A stretch of DNA of 64,000 bases, taken from contig CANUEZ040000205.1 of the NCBI GenBank assembly GCA_948099385.1, positions 372,001-436,000 of the forward strand. Direction: 5' to 3'. Below are positions 14,232 to 26,286 of the stretch, one piece after another. Numbering within the stretch: position 1 is the stretch's first letter; every line of letters begins with the position of its first letter. The translations under genes and the position numbers were made by a program. The notes below the pieces were generated by a model that was not told where the DNA came from, ran no database searches, and worked only from the letters and a program-made list of their open reading frames with translations. This DNA comes from Fasciola hepatica (taxonomy: Eukaryota; Platyhelminthes; Trematoda; Plagiorchiida; Fasciolidae).

Positions 14232-16298
14232 ACCGATCCAATCCTATGTTCCATCACTTCTCCATTTATGGGCCTAAGTAAAACCAAGGCATTCCCTTAT
14301 GAACAATCCACACAAATAACTCATACATTGCAATTGAGCAGTAGCAGAGTAGATTTGTATAATATGATTCTCCATGCAGCTTGAACACTGAACTGAACAT
14401 TGCAAATTCTAGAAGCACTGTACAGCTGTTTGATCCCCTAAGGGAATCATGAGCATTGCAAATGGACCGAGTCCACACGGGGACACGTACAAGGGTTGGG
14501 GTGAACGATTGTCAATAGAACACCCGAACCACAAGGCTATCCGATATGGGTCTGAACGCTTTGTTCAACATATACACTACATGATATAGCACACTCCCCA
14601 AACTGGCTTCGGCTTTCAAATTGGCTTTTTACGGTGAGAAAAAATTCTCGCACACCGATCCAATCCTATGTTCCATCACTTCTCCATTTATGGGCCTAAG
14701 TAAAACCAAGGCATTCCCATATGATCAATCCACACAAATTGCTGATACAATGCAATTGAACAGTAGCAGAGTAGATTTGTATAATATGATTCTCCATGCA
14801 GCTTGAACACTGAACTGACCATTGAAAATTATGGAAGCACTGTACAGCTGTTTGATCCCCTAAGGGAATCATGAGCATTGCAAATGGACCGAGTCCACAC
14901 GGGGACACGTACAAGGGTTGGGGTGAACGATTGTCAATAGAACACCCGAACCACAAGGCTATCCGATATGGCTCTGAACGCTTTGTTCAACATATACACT
15001 ACATGATATAGCACACTCCCCAAACTGGCTCCGGCATTCAAATTGGCTTTTTACGGTGAGAACCAAATTCTCATACACCGATCCAATCCTATGTTCCATC
15101 ACTTCTCCATTTATGGGCCTAAGTAAAACCAAGGCATTCCCTTATGAACAATCCACACAAATTGCTGATACAATGCAATTGAGCAGTAGCAGAGTAGATT
15201 TGTATAATATGATTCTCCATGCAGCTTGAACACTGAAGTGACCATTGAAAATTATTGAAGCACAGTACAGCTGTTTGATCCCCTAAGGGAATCATGAGCA
15301 TTGCAAATGGACCGAGTCCACACGGGGACACGTACAAGGGTTGGGGTGAACGATTGTCAATAGAACACCCGAACCACAAGGCTATCCGATATGGCTCTGA
15401 ACGCTTTGTTCAACATATACACTACATGATAGAGCACACTCCCCAAACTGGCTTCGGCTTTCAAATTGGCTTTTTACGGTGAGAACCAAATTCTCGCACA
15501 CCGATCCAATCCTATGTTCCATCACTTCTCCATTTATGGGCCTAAGTAAAACCAAGGCATTCCCTTATGAACAATCCACACAAATAACTCATACATTGCA
15601 ATTGAGCAGTAGCAGAGTAGATTTGTATAATATGATTCTCCATGCAGCTTGAACACTGAACTGAACATTGCAAATTCTAGAAGCACTGTACAGCTGTTTG
15701 TTCCCCTAAGGGAATCATGAGCATTGCAAATGGACCGAGTCCACACGGGGACACGTACAAGGGTTGGGGTGAACGATTGTCAATAGAACACCCGAACCAC
15801 AAGGCTATCCGATATGGGTCTGAACGCTTTGTTCAACATATACACTACATGATATAGCACACTCCCCAAACTGGCTTCGGCTTTCAAATTGGCTTTTTAC
15901 GGTGAGAAAAAATTCTCGCACACCGATCCAATCCTATGTTCCATCACTTCTCCATTTATGGGCCTAAGTAAAACCAAGACATTCCCATATGATCAATCCA
16001 CACAAATTGCTGATACAATGCAATTGAACAGTAGCAGAGTAGATTTGTATAATATGATTCTCCATGCAGCTTGAACACTGAACTGACCATTGAAAATTAT
16101 GGAAGCACTGTACAGCTGTTTGATCCGCTAAGGGAATCATGAGCATTGCAAATGGACCGAGTCCACACGGGGACACGTACAAGGGTTGGGGTGAACGATT
16201 GTCAATAGAACACCCGAACCACAAGGCTATCCGATATGGCTCTGAACGCTTTGTTCAACATATACACTACATGATATAGCACACTCCCCAAACTGGCT
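14232..16298 (+). repeat. Higher-order repeat: trimer of 1268-bp period, about 1.6 copies
   Basis: The segment from about 14232 to 15030 recurs at about 15500 to 16298. Shared markers are AAATAACTCATACATTGC, CATTGCAAATTCTAG, GAGAAAAAATTCTC (a one-base-short loop that makes the period 1268 instead of 1269), CATATGATCAATCC and ATTGAACAGTAGC. Differences are few: GTTTGATCCCC against GTTTGTTCCCC, GGCATTCCC against GACATTCCC, and GATCCCC against GATCCGC. Part of the same unit (CATATGATCAATCC with ATTGAACAGTAGC) recurs alone near 21900-21955. Confidence 0.85.
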
Positions 16299-17555
16299 TC
16301 GGCTTTCAAATTGGCTTTTTACGGTGAGAAACAAATTCTCGCACACCGATCCAACCCTACGTTCCATCACTTCTCAATTTATGGGCCTAAGTAAAACCAA
16401 GGCATTCCCTCATGAACAATCCACACAAATTGCTGATACAATGCAATTGAGCAGTAGCAGAGTAGATTTGTATAATATGATTCTCCATGCAGCTTGAACA
16501 CTGAACTGACCATTGAAAATGATGGAAGCACTGTACAGCTGTTTGATCCGCTAAGGGAATCATGAGCATTGCAAATGGACCGAGTCCACACGGGGACACG
16601 TACAAGGGTTGGGGTGAACGATTGTCAATAGAACACCCGAACCACAAGGCTATCCGATATGGCTCTGAACGCTTTGTTCAACATATACACTACATGATAT
16701 AGCACACTCCTCAAACTGGCTCCGGCTTTCAAATTGGATTTTACGGTGAAAACCAAATTCTCGCACACCGATCCAATCATATGTTCCATCACTTCTCCAT
16801 TTATCGGCCTACGTAAAACCAAGGCATTCCCTTATGAACAATCCACACAAATTGCTGATACAATGCAATTGAGCAGTAGCAGTGTAGATTTGTATAATAT
16901 GATTCTCCATGCAGCTTGAACACTGAACTGACCATTGAAAATTATGGAAGCACTGTACAGCTGTTTGATCCCCTAAGGGAATCATGAGCATTGCAAATGG
17001 ACCGAGTCCACACGGGGACACGTACAAGGGTTGGGGTGAACGATTGTCAATAGAACACCCGAACCACAAGGCTATCCGATATGGGTCTGAACGCTTTGTT
17101 CAACATATACACTACATGATATAGCACACTCCCCAAACTGGCTTCGGCTTTCAAATTGGCTTTTTACGGTGAGAAACAAATTCTCGCACACCGATCCAAT
17201 CCTATGTTCCATCACTTCTCCATTTATGGGCCTAAGTAAAACCGAGGCATTCGCTGATGAACAATGTACACAAATTGCTGATACAATGCAATTGAGCAGT
17301 AGCAGAGTAGATTTGTATAATATGATTCTCCATGCAGCTTGAACACTGAAGTGACCATTGAAAATTATGGAAGCACTGTACAGCTGTTTGATCCCCTAAG
17401 GGAATCATGAGCATTGCAAATGGACCGAGTCCACACGGGGACACGTACAAGGGTTGGGGTGAACCATTGTCAATAGAACACCCGAACCACAAGGCTATCC
17501 GATATGGCTCTGAACGCTTTGTTCAACATATACACTACATGATATAGCACACTCC

Positions 17556-20500
17556 TCAAACTGGCTTCGGCTTTCAAATTGGCTTTTTACAGTGAGAACA
17601 AAATTCTCGCACACCGATCCAATCCTATGTTCCATCACTTCTCCATGTATGGGCCTAAGTAAAACCAAGGCATTCCCTTATGAACAATCCACACAAATTA
17701 CTCATACATTGCAATAGAGCAGTAGCAGAGTAGATTTGTATAATATGATTCTCCATGCAGCTTGAACACTGAAGTGACCATTGAAAATTATGGAAGCACT
17801 GTACAGCTGTTTGATCCCCTAAGGGAATCATGAGCATTGCAAATGGACCGAGTCCACACGGGGACACGTACAAGGGTTGGGGTGAACGATTGTCAATAGA
17901 ACACCCGAACCACAAGGCTATCCGATATGGCTCTGAACGCTTTGTTCAACATCTACACTACATGATATAGCACACTCCCCAAACTGGCTTCGGCATTCAA
18001 ATTGGCTTCTTACGGTGAGAACCAAATTCTCATACACCGATCCAATCCTATGTTCCATCACTTCTCCATTTATGGGCCTAAGTAAAACCGACGCCTTCCA
18101 TTATGAACAATCGACACAAATTGCTCATAAAATGCAATTGAGCAGTAGCAGATTAGATTTGTATAATATGATTCTCCATGCAGCTTGAACACTGAACTGA
18201 CCATTGAAATATATGGAAGCACTGTACAGATGTTTGATCCCCTAAGGGAATCATGAGCATTGCAAATGGACCGAGTCCACACGGGGACACGTACAAGGGT
18301 TGGGGTGAACGATTGTCAATAGTACACCCGAACCACAAGACTATCCCATATGGCTCTGAACGCTTTGATCAACATATACACTACATGATATAGCACACTC
18401 CCCAAACTGGCTTCTGCTTTCAAATTGGCTTTTTACGGTGAGAAACAAATTCTCGCACACCGATCCAATCCTATGTTCCATCACTTCTCCATTTATGGGC
18501 CTAAGTAAAACCAAGGCATTCCCTCATGAACAATCCACACAAATTGCTGATACAATGCAATTGAGCAGTAGCAGAGTAGATTTGTATAATATGATTCTCC
18601 ATGCAGCTTGAACACTGAAGTGACCATTGAAAATTATGGAAGCACTGTACAGCTGTTTGATCCCCTAAGAGAATCATGAGCATTGCAAATGGACCGAGTC
18701 CACACGGGGACAAGTACAAGGGTCGGGGTGAACGATTGTCAATAGAACACCCGAACCACAAGACTATCCCATATGGCTCTGAACGCTTTGGTCAACATAT
18801 ACACTACATGATATAGCACACTCCCCAAACTGGCTTCGGCTTTCAAATTGGCTTCTTACGGTGAGAAACAAATTCTCGCACACCGATCCAATCCTATGTT
18901 CCATCACTTCTCCATTTATGGTATTAATTTGAACCAAGGCATTCACTTATGAACAATCCACACAAATTACTGATACAATGCAATTGAGCAGTAGCAGAGT
19001 AGATTTGTATAATATGATTCTCCATGCAGCTTGAACACTGAACTGACCATTGAAAATGATGGAAGCACTGTACAGCTGTTTGAACCCCTAAGGGAATCAT
19101 GAGCATTGCAAATGGACCGAGTCCACACGGGGACACGTACAAGGGTTGGGGTGAACGATTGTCAATAGAACACCCGAACCACAAGGCTTTCCGATATGGC
19201 TCTGAACGCTTTGTTCAACATATACACTACATGATATAGCACACTCCCCAAACTGGCTTCGGCTTTCAAATTGGCTTTTTACAGTGAGAACAAAATTCTC
19301 GCACACCGATCCAATCCTATGTTCCATCACTTCTCCATGTATGGGCCTAAGTAAAACCAAGGCATTCCCTTATGAACAATCCACACAAATTACTCATACA
19401 TTGCAATAGAGCAGTAGCAGAGTAGATTTGTATAATATGATTCTCCATGCAGCTTGAACACTGAAGTGACCATTGAAAATTATGGAAGCACTGTACAGCT
19501 GTTTGATCCCCTAAGGGAATCATGAGCATTGCAAATGGACCGAGTCCACACGGGGACACGTACAAGGGTTGGGGTGAACGATTGTCAATAGAACACCCGA
19601 ACCACAAGGCTATCCGATATGGCTCTGAACGCTTTGTTCAACATCTACACTACATGATATAGCACACTCCCCAAACTGGCTTCGGCATTCAAATTGGCTT
19701 CCTACGGTGAGAACCAAATTCTCATACACCGATCCAATCCTATGTTCCATCACTTCTCCATTTATGGGCCTAAGTAAAACCAAGGCATTCCCTTATGAAC
19801 AATCCACACAAATTGCTCATAAAATGCAATTGAGCAGTAGCAGATTAGATTTGTATAATATGATTCTCCATGCAGCTTGAACACTGAACTGACCATTGAA
19901 ATATATGGAAGCACTGTACAGATGTTTGATCCCCTAAGGGAATCATGAGCATTGCAAATGGACCGAGTCCACACGGGGACACGTACAAGGGTTGGGGTGA
20001 ACGATTGTCAATAGAACACCCGAACCACAAGACTATCCCATATGGCTCTGAACGCTTTGATCAACATATACACTACATGATATAGCACACTCCCCAAACT
20101 GGCTTCTGCTTTCAAATTGGCTTTTTACGGTGAGAAACAAATTCTCGCACACCGATCCAATCCTATGTTCCATCACTTCTCCATTTATGGGCCTAAGTAA
20201 AACCAAGGCATTCCCTCATGAACAATCCACACAAATTGCTGATACAATGCAATTGAGCAGTAGCAGAGTAGATTTGTATAATATGATTCTCCATGCAGCT
20301 TGAACACTGAAGTGACCATTGAAAATTATGGAAGCACTGTACAGCTGTTTGATCCCCTAAGAGAATCATGAGCATTGCAAATGGACCGAGTCCACACGGG
20401 GACACGTACAAGGGTTGGGGTGAACGATTGTCAATAGAACACCCGAACCACAAGACTATCCCATATGGCTCTGAACGCTTTGGTCAACATATACACTACA

Positions 20501-20973
20501 TGATATAGCACACTCCCCAAATTGACTTCGGCTTTCAAATTGGCTTCTTACGGTGAGAAACAAATTCTCGCACACCGATTCAATCCTATGTTCCATCACT
20601 TCTCCATTTATGGTATTAATTTGAACCAAGGCATTCCCTTATGAACAATCCACACAAATTACTGATACAATGCAATTGAGCAGTAGCAGAGTAGATTTGT
20701 ATAATATGATTCTCCATGCAGCTTGAACACTGAACTGACCATTGAAAATGATGGAAGCACTGTACAGCTGTTTGAACCCCTAAGGGAATCATGAGCATTG
20801 CAAATGGACCGAGTCCACACGGGGACACGTACAAGGGTTGGGGTGAACGATTGTCAATAGAACACCCGAACCACAAGGCTTTCCGATATGGCTCTGAACG
20901 CTTTGTTCAACATATACACTACATGATATAGCACACTCCCCAAACTGGCTTCGGCTTTCAAATTGGCTTTTTA
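17556..20973 (+). repeat. Higher-order repeat: 1692-bp tetramer, two copies
   Basis: Segment 17556-19247 is followed by a close copy at 19248-20973. Shared rare markers are CTCCATGTATGGG, TTACTCATACATTGCAATAG, GAAATATATGGAAGC, CTTTGATCAACATA, CCTAAGAGAATC, TTTGGTCAACA and TATGGTATTAATTTGAACC. I saw roughly a dozen differences, including GACGCCTTCC against AAGGCATTCC near 18090/19782, GACAAGTAC against GACACGTAC near 18708/20400, and CTGGCTTC against TTGACTTC near 18831/20523. The copy ends where CAGTGAGAACAAAATTC becomes CGGTGAGAATCAAATTC near 20974. This is a tandem duplication by unequal exchange, recent on the scale of the array. Confidence 0.9.
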
Positions 20974-21636
20974 CGGTGAGAATCAAATTCTCTCACATCG
21001 ATCCAATCCTATGTTCCATCACTTCTCCATTTATGGGCCTAAGTAAAACCAAGGCATTCGCTGATGTACAATGTACACAAATTGCTGATACAATGCAATT
21101 GAGCAGTAGCAGAGTAGATTTTTATAATATGATTCTCCATGCAGCTTGAACACTGAACTGACCATTGAAAATTATGGAAGCACTGTACAGCTGTTTAATC
21201 CCCTAAGGGAATCATGAGCACTGCAAATGGACCGAGTCCACACGGGGACACGTACAAGGGTTGGGGTGAATGCTTGTCAATAGAACACCCGAACCACAAG
21301 GCTATCCGATATGGCTCTGAACGCTTTGTTCAACATATACACTACATGATATAGCACACTCCCCAAACTGGCTTCGGCTTTCAAATTGGCTTTTTACGGT
21401 GAGAAACAAATTCTCGCACACCGATCCAATCCTATGTTCCATAACTTCTCCATTTATGAGCCTAAGTAAAACCAAGGCATTCCCTTATGAACAATCCACA
21501 CAAATTGCTGATACAATGCAATTGAGCAGTAGCAGAGTAGATTTGTATAATATGATTCTCCATGCAGCTTGAACACTGAAGTGACCATTGAAAATTCTGG
21601 AAGCACTGTACAGCTGTTTGATCCGCTAAGGGAATC

Positions 21637-22903
21637 ATGAGCATTGCAAATGGACCGAGTCCACACGGGACACGTACAAGGATTGGGGTGAACGATTGTC
21701 AATAGAACACCCGAACCACAAGGCTATCCGATATGGCTCCTAACGCTTTGTTCAACATATACATTACGTGATATAGCACACTCCCCAAACTGGCTTCGGC
21801 TTTCAAATTGGCTTTTTACAGTGAGAACAAAATTCTCGCACACCGATCCAATCCTATGTTCCATCACTTCTCCATTTATGGGCCTAAGTAAAACCAAGGC
21901 ATTCCCATATGATCAATCCACACAAATTGCTGATACAATGCAATTGAACAGTAGCAGAGTAGATTTGTATAATATGATTCTCCATGCAGCTTGAACACTG
22001 AACTGACCATTGAAAATTATGGAAGCACTGTACAGCTGTTTGATCCCCTAAGGGAATCATGAGCATTGCAAATGGACCGAGTCCACACGGGGACACGTAC
22101 AAGGGTTGGGGTGAACGATTGTCAATAGAACACCCGAACCACAAGGCTATCCGATATGGCTCTGAACGCTTTGTTCAACATATACACTACATGATATAGC
22201 ACACTCCCCAAACTGGCTTCGGCTTTCAAATTGGCTTTTTACGGTGAGAAACAAATTCTCGCACACCGATCCAGTCCTATGTTCCATCACTTCTCCATTT
22301 ATGGGCCTAAGTAAAACCAAGACATTCGCTCATTTACAATCCACACAAATTGCTGATACAATGCAATTGAGCAGTAGCAGAGTAGATTTGTATAATATGA
22401 TTCTCCATGCAGCTTGAAAACTGAAGTGACCATTGAAAATTATGGAAGCACTGTACAGATAGTTGATCCCCTAATGGAATCATGAGCATTGCAAATGGAC
22501 CGAGTCCACACGGGACACGTACAAGGGTTGGGGTGAACGATTGTCAATAGAACACCCGAACCACAAGGCTATCCGATATGGCTCCTAACGCTTTGTTCAA
22601 CATATACACTACATGATATAGCACACTACCCAAACTGGCTTCGGCTTTCAAATTGGCTTTTTACGGTGAGAACCAAATTCTCGCACACCGATCCAATCCT
22701 ATGTTCCATCACTTCTCCATTTATGGGCCTAAGTAAAACCAAGGCATTCGCTTATGAACAATCCACACAAATTACTGATACAATGCAATTGAGCAGTAGC
22801 AGAGTAGATTTGTATAATATGATTCTCCATGCAGCTTGAACACTGAAGTGACCATTGAAAATTATGGAAGCACTGTACAGATGTTTGATCCCCTAATGGA
22901 ATC
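21637..22903 (+). repeat. Units sharing a one-base loss in CACGGGGACACG
   Basis: Units starting at 21637 and 22482 each read CACGGGACACG, one G short in the G-run, and are 422 bp long. They are two monomers apart and the unit between them is normal. Both also have TCCTAACGC. A two-monomer exchange explains the pairing better than two separate deletions. Confidence 0.75.
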
Positions 22904-25836
22904 ATGAGCATTGCAAATGGACCGAGTCCACACGGGGACACGTACAAGGGTTGGGGTGAACGATTGTCAATAGAACACCCGAACCACAAGGCTATCCGAT
23001 ATGGCTCTGAACGCTTTGTTCAACATATACACTACATGATATAGCACACTCCCCAAATTGACTTCGGCTTTCAAATTGGCTTTTTACGGTGAGAACAAAA
23101 TTCTCGCACACCGATCCAATCCTATGTTCCATCACTTCTCCATTTATGGGCCTAAGAAAAACCAAGGCCTTCCCTTATGAACAATCCACACAAATTACTG
23201 ATACAATGCAATTGAGCAGTAGCAGAGTAGATTTGTATAATATGATTCTCCATGCAGCTTGAACACTGAAGTGACCATTGAAAATTATGGAAGCACTGTA
23301 CAGCTGTTTGATCCGCTAAGGGAATCATGAGCATTGCAAATGGACCGAGTCCACACGGGGACACGTACAAGGGTTGGGGTGAACGATTGTCAATAGAACA
23401 CCCGAACCACAAGGCTATCCGATATGGCTCTGAACGCTTTGTTCAACATATACACTACATGATATAGCACACTCCCCAAACTGGCTTCGGCTTTCAAATT
23501 GGCTTTTTACGGTGAGAAACAAATTCTCGCACACCGATCCAATCCTATGTTCCATCACTTCTCAATTTATGGGCCTAAGTAAAACCAAGGCATTCCCTCA
23601 TGAACAATCCACACTAATTGCTGATACAATGCAATTGAGCAGTAGCAGAGTAGATTTGTATAATATGATTCTCCATGCAGCTTGAACACTGAACTGACCA
23701 TTGAAAATTATAGAAGCACTGTACAGCTGTTTGATCCCCTAAGGGAATCATGAGCATTGCAAATGGACCGAGTCCACACGGGGACACGTACAAGGGTTGG
23801 GGTGAATGCTTGTCAATAGAACACCCGAACCACAAGGCTATCCGATATGGCTCTGAACGCTTTGTTCAACATATACACTACATGATATAGCACACTCCCC
23901 AAATTAACTTCGGTTTCAAATTGGCTTTTTACGGTGAGAAACAAATTCTCGCACACTGATCCAACCCTATGTTCCATCACTTCTCCATTTATGGGCCTAA
24001 GAAAAACCAAGGCATTCCCTTATGAACAATCCACACAAATTACTGGGACAATGCAATTGAGCAGTAGCAGAGTAGATTTGTATAATATGATTCTCCATGC
24101 AGCTTGAACACTGAAGTGACCATTGAAAATTATGGAAGCACTGTACAGCTGTTTGATCCCCTAAGGGAATCATGAGCATTGCAAATGGACCGAGTCCACA
24201 CGGGGACACGTACAAGGGTTGGGGTGAACGATTGTCAATAGAACACCCGAACCACAAGGCTATCCCATATGGCTCTGAACGCTTTGTTCAACATATACAC
24301 TACATGATATAGCACACTCCCCAAATTGACTTCGGCTTTCAAATTGGCTTTTTACGGTGAGAAACAAATTCTCGCACACCGATCCAATCCTATGTTCCAT
24401 CACTTCTCCATTTATGGGCCTAAGTAAAACCAAGGCATTCCCTTATGAACAATCCACACAAATTGCTGATACAATGCAATTGAGCAGTAGCAGAGTAGAT
24501 TTGTATAATATGATTCTCCATGCAGCTCGAACATTGAACTGACCATTGAAAATTCTGGAAGCACTGTACAGCTGTTTGATCCCCTAAGGGAATCATGAGC
24601 ATTGCAAATGGACCGAGTCCACACGGGGACACGTACAAGGGTTGGGGTGAACGATTGTCAATAGAACACCCGAACCACAAGGCTATCCGATATGGCTCTG
24701 AACGCTTTGTTCAACATATACACTACATGATAGAGCACACTCCCCAAACTGGCTTCGGCTTTCAAATTGGCTTTTTACGGTGAGAACAAAATTCTCGCAC
24801 ACCGATCCAATCCTGTGTTCCATTATTTCTCCATTTATGGGCCTAAGTAAAACCAAGGCATTCCCTTATGAACAATCCACACAAATTGCTGATACAATGC
24901 AATTGAGCAGTAGCAGATTAGATTTGTATAATATGATTCTCCATGCAGCTTGAACACTGAAGTGACCATTGAAAATTCTGGAAGCACTGTACAGCTCTTT
25001 GATCCCCTAAGGGAATCATGAGCATTGCAAATGGACCGAGTCCACACGGGGACACGTACAAGGGTTGGGGTGAACGATTGTCAATAGAACACCCGAACCA
25101 CAAGGCTATCCGATATGGGTCTGAACGCTTTGTTCAACATATACACTACATGATATAGCACACTCCCCAAACTGGCTTCGGCTTTCAAATTGGCTTTTTA
25201 CGGTGAGAACCAAATTCTCGCACACCGATCCAACCCTATGTTCCATCACTTCTCCATTTATGGGCCTAAGTAAAACCAAGGCATTCCCTTATGAACAATC
25301 CACACAAATTGCTGATACAATGCAATTGAGCAGTAGCGGAGTAGATTTGTATAATATGATTCTCCATGCAGCTTGAACACTGAACTGACCATTGAAAATT
25401 ATGGAAGCACAGTACAGCTGTTTGATCCCCTAAGGGAATCATGAGCATTGCAAATGGACCGAGTCCACACGGGGACACGTACAAGGGTTGGGGTGAACGA
25501 TTGTCAATAGAACACCCGAACCACAAGGCTATCCGATATGGCTCTGAACGCTTTGTTCAACATATACACTACATGATAGAGCACACTCCCCAAACTGGCT
25601 TCGGCTTTCAAATTGGCTTTTTACGGTGAGAAACAAATTCTCGCACACCGATCCAATCCTATGTTCCATCACTTCTCCATTTATGGGCCTAAGTAAAACC
25701 AAGGCATTCCCTTATGAACAATCCACACAAATTGCTGATACAATGCAATTGAGCAGTAGCAGAGTAGATTTGTATAATATGATTCTCCATGCAGCTTGAA
25801 CACTGAACTGACCATTGAAAATTATGGAAGCACTGT

Positions 25837-25844
25837 ACAGCTGT
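25837..25844. other. Perfect 8-bp palindrome ACAGCTGT (representative copy)
   Basis: ACAGCTGT lies two bases before the 17-bp dyad and contains a CAGCTG core. Most copies keep it. Exceptions read ACAGATGT (for example near 38105, 50369 and 52487), ACAGCTCT (24992, 42336) or TACAGTTTTT (60526). The CAGCTG core matches the general E-box form, but no function follows from that in a satellite. Confidence 0.65.
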
Positions 25845-25846
25845 TT

Positions 25847-25863
25847 GATCCCCTAAGGGAATC
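25847..25863. other. 17-bp imperfect dyad GATCCCCTAAGGGAATC (representative copy)
   Basis: The two halves pair at seven of eight positions around a central A; the single mismatch is the fourth base from each end. It occurs once per unit directly before the ATGAGC landmark. The sixth base is the usual variant site, with C, G, A or T seen in different copies (for example GATCCGCT at 27964, GATCCACT at 54190 and GATCCGTT at 27118). It contains a single CCCTAA, but there is no telomeric repetition. A protein-binding or cruciform role is possible but not shown by the sequence. Confidence 0.7.
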
Positions 25864-26286
25864 ATGAGCATTGCAAATGGACCGAGTCCACACGGGGACA
25901 CGTACAAGGGTTGGGGTGAACGATTGTCAATAGAACACCCGAACCACAAGGCTATCCGATATGGCTCCTAACGCATTGTTCAACATATACACTACATGAT
26001 ATAGCACACTCCCCAAACTGGCTTCGGCTTTCAAATTGGCTTCTTACGGTGAGAACCAAATTCTCGCACACCGATCCAATCCTATGTTCCATTATTTCTC
26101 CATTTATGGGCCTAAGTAAAACCAAGGCATTCCCTTATGAACAATCCACACAAATTGCTGATACAATGCAATTGAGCAGTAGCAGAGTAGATTTGTATAA
26201 TATGATTCTCCATGCAGCTTGGACACTGAAGTGACCATTGAAAATGATGGAAGCACTGTACAGCTGTTTGATCCCCTACGGGAATC
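25864..26286 (+). repeat. Representative 423-bp monomer (M62)
   Basis: This near-consensus unit serves as a reference for phase. Counting its bases gives 186 G+C of 423, about 44%. I count 11 CpG positions in the consensus form, most of them kept in most copies. The order is: landmark ATGAGC at +1; the CACGGGGACACGTAC segment at about +30; the ATTGTCAAT short dyad at about +60; the variable region defining the A subtype at about +85 to +148; CTTCGGCTTTCAAATTGGC; a T-run; the GTGAGAA hairpin at +186; the CAAT-loop-ATTG segment near +270; GTATAATATG; ACAGCTGT; then the 17-bp dyad that ends the unit. The length is divisible by three, but every frame contains stops. Confidence 0.95.
26049..26069. 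other. Short hairpin GTGAGAA-loop-TTCTC(G)CAC (representative copy)
   Basis: GAGAA and TTCTC form a perfect five-base stem around a five-base loop, and GTG/CAC extend it past a single bulged G. It occurs once per unit, directly after the TTTTTACG segment. The stem is mostly intact, while the loop varies: ACAAA, CCAAA, CAAAA and shortened AAAA forms. Several of the array's length changes fall here or in the adjacent T-run. Confidence 0.7.

Larger units (their letters stand above)
2608..15716 (+). repeat. Left-arm monomer domain with GATAGAGCAC and AGCACAGTAC markers
   Basis: In this stretch many units read GATAGAGCAC instead of the usual GATATAGCAC (units starting 2608, 3031, 3454, 4723, 5146, 8104, 8950, 9797, 10643, 11066, 12335, 12758, 15294). 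Many also read AGCACAGTAC instead of AGCACTGTAC. Beyond this domain these variants are rare (GATAGAGCAC at 24595 and 25441; AGCACAGTAC near 25409, 26676 and 38944). The domain includes repeated short runs, such as the GATCAATCC/GATCGCTTTG units near 3.3-4.0 kb and again near 6.2-6.6 kb. I did not find one clean higher-order period across all of it. Confidence 0.75.

Noticed and set aside
25837..25844. ACAGCTGT as a functional E-box promoter element
   Set aside because: An 8-bp palindrome occurring once per satellite unit with no gene nearby is not evidence of regulation. It is kept as a neutral sequence feature.
25847..25863. Telomeric repeat, because of CCCTAA in the dyad
   Set aside because: There is only one CCCTAA per 423-bp unit and no tandem run of it anywhere.
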